9,918 nucleotides of DNA from CAZUVQ01 sp964623915 (GTDB taxonomy: Bacteria > Bacillota > Clostridia > UMGS1883 > UMGS1540). The notes under the pieces are model-generated. The model had not been told where the DNA came from. It saw only the letters and a program-made list of their open reading frames with translations, and made no database searches. Location: assembly GCA_964623915.1 (NCBI GenBank), contig CAZUVQ010000068.1:1-9918 (forward strand), written 5' to 3'. The translations under genes were made by a program, and so were the position numbers. Positions 6,775 to 9,918 of this stretch are shown in pieces; within the stretch, counting starts at the first letter, position 1; every line of letters begins with the position of its first letter.

Positions 6775-7647
6775 ATGGGCGATTATATTTTAAGAGCAAT
6801 TACAGGAGACGGAGCAGTTCGCGCACTGGCAGCGGTTACTACACAAACCGCCGAGCAGGCACGTCAGATTCATAATACAACACCAACAGCAACCGCCGCT
6901 TTGGGAAGGTTGTTGACTGCTGCATCCCTTTTAGGCTGCACCATGAAGGGTGAACGTGACAGCCTAACAATTCAGATGGACGGTGGGGGTCCTGCCGGCA
7001 GGGTCGTGGCAATATCTGACAGCAACGCAAATGTAAAGGGTTTTATTAGTAATCCTTTGGTTGACCTTTCCAAAAACTCAAAGGGCAAGCTTGATGTGGG
7101 CGGTGCTATTGGCAGAAACGGCTTTTTGGGAATTATCCGTGACCTTGGTCTTAAAGAGCCTTATTCGGGGCAAGTTGCACTTGCCACAGGTGAGGTTGGT
7201 GATGACCTTGCTTTATATTTTGCTCAAAGTGAGCAAATCCCTTCCATCGTTGCTTTAGGCGTATTAGTTGATGTTGACTATTCGGTAAAAGCCGCAGGAG
7301 GGTTGATTATTCAAGTGATGCCCGCAGCAACAGATGAGCAGATATCCTCTCTTGAAAAGATTGCAAATGAACTCCCTCCAATTACAAAACTTATAGATGA
7401 AGGTGCCTTGCCTGAAGATATATTATCATTTGCACTTTCTTCGTTCGACTCATATACTTTTGAAAAAAGCCAGACACAATATAAGTGTGATTGCAGTGTT
7501 GAACGCATTGAAAAGGCACTTATCAGCCTTGGCAGAGCTGAAATTGAAGATATGATAAATACACAGCATGGTGCAGAGCTGACATGCCACTTCTGTAACA
7601 GTATTTATAATGTAACAGAGGAAAGACTCCGTGAGCTAATTATATAA
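6775..7647 (+). CDS. hslO: Redox-regulated molecular chaperone Hsp33
   Basis: A 290-residue cytosolic holdase chaperone. The N-terminal domain begins MGDYILRAITGDGAVRA and includes the family blocks TPTATAALGRLLTAA (35-49), GGGPAGRVV and SNPLVDL. The C-terminal zinc switch has Cys238 and Cys240 (KCDCSVERIEKAL) plus Cys271 and Cys274 (CHFCN), the classic CxC-x(30)-CxxC. Zinc is bound in the reduced form. Under oxidative or bleach-like stress the cysteines form disulfides and the protein unfolds into an active holdase. All four cysteines are present, so the switch should work. The AGGAG site (6763-6767) overlaps the CvpA stop codon, and the spacer to the ATG is 7 nt. It is the last gene before a 64-bp gap, but no terminator is visible, so read-through into the ATPase gene is possible. 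Confidence 0.97.
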   Translation: MGDYILRAITGDGAVRALAAVTTQTAEQARQIHNTTPTATAALGRLLTAASLLGCTMKGERDSLTIQMDGGGPAGRVVAISDSNANVKGFISNPLVDLSKNSKGKLDVGGAIGRNGFLGIIRDLGLKEPYSGQVALATGEVGDDLALYFAQSEQIPSIVALGVLVDVDYSVKAAGGLIIQVMPAATDEQISSLEKIANELPPITKLIDEGALPEDILSFALSSFDSYTFEKSQTQYKCDCSVERIEKALISLGRAEIEDMINTQHGAELTCHFCNSIYNVTEERLRELII

Positions 7648-7711
7648 GGACATACACCAAAATCATAAAACCTCAATATTATGTATAGAAGTATTTTAAG
7701 GAGTTGGTTTT
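7648..7711 (+). other. Intergenic gap between hslO and the ATPase gene
   Basis: A gap of 64 bp, AT-rich, ending in the ribosome site AAGGAG (7698-7703). TATTAT at 7677-7682 and TATAGA at 7684-7689 are -10-like, but no -35-like sequence lies 16-18 bp upstream of either. I see no terminator hairpin, so the two genes may share a transcript. Confidence 0.5.
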
Positions 7712-8758
7712 ATGATAAGGCATTTATTCGCAGGTGTTAATTCCCCAAAAGGCTTTTTTTCAAGGTTTGACCGAATTGCTCCTGACAAGGAATGTAAAAA
7801 AAAGGTTTACATCAAGGGAGGTCCCGGAACGGGGAAATCAACGCTTATGAAAACTCTTGCCGATAAAGCGGCAGAAGAAGGATATGACGTTGAGCTTTTT
7901 CATTGCTCCTCTGACTCCGACTCCATAGATGGGGTTTTTATTCCCGATTTAAAATCAGCAGTAGTTGATGCAACACCGCCACATAACTGTGACCCGCAGT
8001 TTCCCGGTATAAACGGCGAAATATTCAATGCCGCTGAATTTATCAACAGCGATAAACTACATAAAAACTCAAGCGAAATATTTGAACTAACAACTTTAAA
8101 ACGCAATGCATTCGGAAAGACGTACAACTATTTAAGTGCCGCTGCTTATGTGCTTGCGGACATTAATGAAATTTATCGCCGCAGTATGCTTGAGAGAGGG
8201 ATTGAGCTTGAATCATTTCGTGCAATATCAAAATATATCCCCGATATTCTTATGCCAAAACAAACAAAAATCCGCCGTCTTTTTGCTTCTGCCATCTGTC
8301 CTGACGGTTTTGTAAATTATCTTGATACAATTTTCAAAGGTCTATGTACTGTCACGGTAAAGGGACATTACGGTGCTCATATATTGCTTAAAAAAATAGC
8401 AGAAACAGCTGCAGAACGTGGGTTCTTAGTTGAAGCATTTTTTTGCCCCATGTTTCCGGCCTATAAAACTGAGCATGTTATAATTAAAGACCTGAAGGTT
8501 GCTTTCACAACATATAACCATTATCATCATTTTCAGGGCAGTGAGGTAATAGATCTTGATGAATACATGAAGGAAATTCCCGAAAAGACTGATGAGGCGT
8601 GGACAACAGTGGGAACACTTTTAAATCAGGCAATATATGCCTTGACTGAAGCAAAAGCCGCCCACAGAATTATTGAAAGCTATTATATTTCATCTATGGA
8701 TTTTGACACAATGAAGGAAAAAAGCAATCGCCTTATTAGCGATATTTTAAATAGCTGA
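7712..8758 (+). CDS. Two-domain P-loop ATPase (PRK06851-like) with a degenerate second P-loop
   Basis: A 348-residue protein built from two related halves. The first starts IRHLFAGVNSPKGFFSRFD, then the Walker A GGPGTGKST (36-44), then EGYDVELFHCSSDSDSIDGV (56-75), with IPDLKSAVVD at 77-86. The second half starts at residue 187 with IRRLFASAICPDGFVNYLD, then VKGHYGAHILLKKI (216-229), ERGFLVEAFFCP (235-246) and IIKDLKVAFTT (257-267). So the whole P-loop unit is duplicated. The second P-loop lacks the GxGKST core, is about two residues shorter, and keeps no Lys at the expected place, so it probably does not bind ATP in the usual way. I recognise the whole as a Firmicutes family of uncharacterised ATPases; its substrate is unknown. 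The ribosome site AAGGAG (7698-7703) is 8 nt upstream, and the Nif3 gene follows 17 bp later. Confidence 0.85.
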   Translation: MIRHLFAGVNSPKGFFSRFDRIAPDKECKKKVYIKGGPGTGKSTLMKTLADKAAEEGYDVELFHCSSDSDSIDGVFIPDLKSAVVDATPPHNCDPQFPGINGEIFNAAEFINSDKLHKNSSEIFELTTLKRNAFGKTYNYLSAAAYVLADINEIYRRSMLERGIELESFRAISKYIPDILMPKQTKIRRLFASAICPDGFVNYLDTIFKGLCTVTVKGHYGAHILLKKIAETAAERGFLVEAFFCPMFPAYKTEHVIIKDLKVAFTTYNHYHHFQGSEVIDLDEYMKEIPEKTDEAWTTVGTLLNQAIYALTEAKAAHRIIESYYISSMDFDTMKEKSNRLISDILNS

Positions 8759-8760
8759 AC

Positions 8761-8766
8761 AAGGAA
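8761..8766 (+). promoter_or_regulatory. Ribosome binding site that favours ATG 8776 for the Nif3-like gene
   Basis: AAGGAA at 8761-8766 lies 9 nt before ATG at 8776. An in-frame GTG at 8767 would start immediately after it with no spacer, which is not workable for this site. The resulting MKVSDIK start matches typical Nif3 N termini. Confidence 0.7.
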
Positions 8767-8775
8767 GTGTTTACC

Positions 8776-9555
8776 ATGAAAGTATCTGATATAAAAAGAG
8801 CAATAGAAAGCTTTGCACCAACCTATCTTGCAGAGGAATTTGATAATGTTGGTCTTCTTGTAGGAGACGAAAACCGTGATGTCACATCATGTCTGCTGAC
8901 CTTGGATGTTGATATAAATGTTGCAAGAGAAGCCGTCAATAAAGGGGCAAACCTTATAATAAGCCATCACCCCGTAATTTTAAAATCAATAAAACAAATT
9001 ACGGCTGACACACCTGAAGGAAGGTTGCTGTTATATTTAATAGAAAACAAAATTTCCGTTTACAGCGCACATACAAATCTTGACAGCGCATCAGGCGGCA
9101 TCAATGATATGATTACTGAACTGCTGGGGCTTGAAAATTGCACGCCTTTACAAGGGAGAGATGATACGGGGCTTGGCAGAGTTGGCGAACTGCCCGGAGA
9201 AATGACGATATCACAGCTTTGCGAAAAACTGAAGATAATTTTTTCAATGCCTTATATACGTTTTTCAGGCTCTGCCGAAAGCAAAGTAAGCCGTGTAGCC
9301 GTATGTTCAGGCGGGGGCGGAAGCCTTCTTGAGGATGCAATCAAGTTATCCTCTGATGTATACATAACAGGAGATATAAAATATAACGGTGCCAGAGAGG
9401 CAGAGGATAACGCAATGCATATAATCGAAGTCGGTCACTTCGAAAGTGAAATTCTGGCAACCGAGATTTTTGAAAACATAATAAAAGATGCACTTGGTGA
9501 TAATATAGAGCTCCATTTAACCGAATCTAATACAAATGTGTTTAATTCCATGTAA
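8776..9555 (+). CDS. Nif3-like dinuclear metal-centre hexameric protein
   Basis: From ATG 8776 the protein has 259 residues, similar to the short E. coli YbgI form (about 247). It lacks the PII-like insertion that makes B. subtilis YqfO about 373 residues. Predicted dinuclear metal ligands are His64 and His65 in ISHHPV, Asp103 in AHTNLD, and His221 and Glu225 in GHFESE. These match the HH...D...H-x3-E set seen in solved family members, which form a toroidal hexamer. EEFDNVGLLVGD (20-31) and the glycine-rich SGGGGS (about 178-183) are also typical. The biochemical role is unsettled. Automatic names such as 'GTP cyclohydrolase I type 2' reflect annotation history and should not be taken as proven. 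In many Firmicutes the partner gene upstream is trmK, whereas here it is the two-domain ATPase. The rnpB promoter begins only 7 bp after the stop. Confidence 0.93.
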   Translation: MKVSDIKRAIESFAPTYLAEEFDNVGLLVGDENRDVTSCLLTLDVDINVAREAVNKGANLIISHHPVILKSIKQITADTPEGRLLLYLIENKISVYSAHTNLDSASGGINDMITELLGLENCTPLQGRDDTGLGRVGELPGEMTISQLCEKLKIIFSMPYIRFSGSAESKVSRVAVCSGGGGSLLEDAIKLSSDVYITGDIKYNGAREAEDNAMHIIEVGHFESEILATEIFENIIKDALGDNIELHLTESNTNVFNSM

Positions 9556-9561
9556 TACTAC

Positions 9562-9590
9562 TTGACGATTTTCCGATTTTGTGCTACACT
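9562..9590 (+). promoter_or_regulatory. Strong sigma-A-type promoter for rnpB
   Basis: TTGACG at 9562-9567 and TACACT at 9585-9590 are separated by exactly 17 bp, with a TG at 9582-9583 giving an extended -10 (TGCTACACT). The predicted start is about 9595-9598, which coincides with the beginning of the RNase P RNA. It lies 7 bp after the Nif3 stop. Confidence 0.8.
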
Positions 9591-9595
9591 ATTTA

Positions 9596-9918
9596 AGCGA
9601 GTAAGCCGAACAATCGCGGAAGCATACGCTTCTGAGGAAAGTCCGAGCTCCACAGGGCAAGAATGCCGGATAACGTCCGGCGAAGGTGACTTTAGGGATA
9701 GTGCAACAGAAAATTACCGCCCCACAAGGGGTAAGGGTGGAAAGGTGAGGTAAGAGCTCACCGGCGATATGGAGACATATCGGCCGTGTAAACCCCATTC
9801 GGAGCAACACCATAAAGGGGAGAATTAAGTCGGCCCGGCGATCTCCCGGGTTGGTGGCTTGAGCGGCAGAGCAATCTGCAGCCTAGATAGATGATTGTTC
9901 AAGACAGAACTCGGCTTA
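9596..9918 (+). ncRNA. rnpB: RNase P RNA component, bacterial type A (3' end cut by window)
   Basis: This is the catalytic RNA of RNase P, which removes 5' leaders from pre-tRNA. P2 is AACAATC (9609-9615) with GATTGTT (9893-9899). P3 is GAAGC/GCTTC (9619-9623/9628-9632). The conserved GAGGAAAGTCC begins at 9634, and P4 is AAG-(T9642 bulge)-CCGAG (9639-9647) with CTCGG-CTT (9910-9917). A P8-like hairpin is GCCGGA/TCCGGC (9665-9670/9676-9681). ACAGAAAATTACCGCC precedes P12 near 9720-9731. GGTGAG/CTCACC (9744-9749/9757-9762) matches P13, and CGATATG-GAGA-CATATCG (9765-9782) matches P14 with a GNRA loop. AACCCCATTCGGAGCAA and CAGAACTCGGCTTA are family signatures. The P1 3' strand lies beyond 9918, so roughly 15-25 nt are missing. 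The 5' end is inferred from the promoter. Confidence 0.97.

Noticed and set aside
7677..7689. -10-like hexamers upstream of the ATPase gene
   Set aside because: No plausible -35 lies at the right distance and there is no extended -10 of the correct spacing, so this is probably chance in AT-rich DNA.
9562..9813. Open frames on both strands near the right end
   Set aside because: They coincide with the rnpB promoter and the RNase P RNA, whose helices and conserved sequences explain the region completely.
9602..9918. Treating TAAGCCGA/TCGGCTTA as helix P1 so that rnpB would end exactly at 9918
   Set aside because: The 3' sequence CAGAACTCGGCTTA is the conserved P4 strand, which pairs with 9639-9647. 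P1 3' bases normally follow it, so the gene is more likely truncated by the window.

Overview
The window reads as one gene-dense stretch of a low-GC, Gram-positive-type chromosome, most likely an anaerobic member of the Clostridia (Oscillospiraceae/Ruminococcaceae-like; this placement is an inference). The support is AT-rich codon use, strong purine-rich ribosome binding sites, a TTG start, a type II lipoprotein signal, a group II ECF transporter module joined to truA, a DUF5711-like/CvpA pair, a Clostridia-style two-domain P-loop ATPase and a bacterial type A RNase P RNA. Every gene I can support lies on the + strand. I see no mobile element, CRISPR array, tRNA or phage gene.

Layout. Positions 1-372 hold the 3' end of an Orn/Lys/Arg decarboxylase-family gene. 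A 104-bp gap (373-476) carries a good extended -10 promoter. From there seven tightly packed genes run from 477 to 6167: a small lipoprotein, an RlmI-like SAM methyltransferase, the ECF transporter core (ecfA1, ecfA2, ecfT), truA and a membrane-anchored DUF5711-like protein. A CvpA-family membrane protein and hslO (Hsp33) continue the series to 7647. Junctions range from an 8-bp overlap to gaps of about 21 bp, and no terminator is visible, so 477-7647 could be a single transcript. After a 64-bp gap come a two-domain P-loop ATPase (7712-8758) and a Nif3/YbgI-family metalloprotein (8776-9555). Seven bases after the Nif3 stop, a near-consensus promoter drives rnpB, which runs off the right edge.

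How the genes fit together. The ECF core (two ATPases plus EcfT) energises vitamin or metal uptake with substrate-binding S components that must be encoded elsewhere, since none is present here. The methyltransferase, TruA and RNase P RNA all act on structural RNAs. Hsp33 is a redox-switched chaperone. DUF5711-like and CvpA proteins are envelope proteins of unknown role.

Most of the window is housekeeping, and I did not find a convincing new system. The points most worth a second look are the internally duplicated ATPase whose second P-loop has decayed, the divergent EcfT coupling motifs, the DUF5711/CvpA pair, the promoter-proximal lipoprotein, and an alternative pairing between the 5' part of rnpB and its P4 strand.
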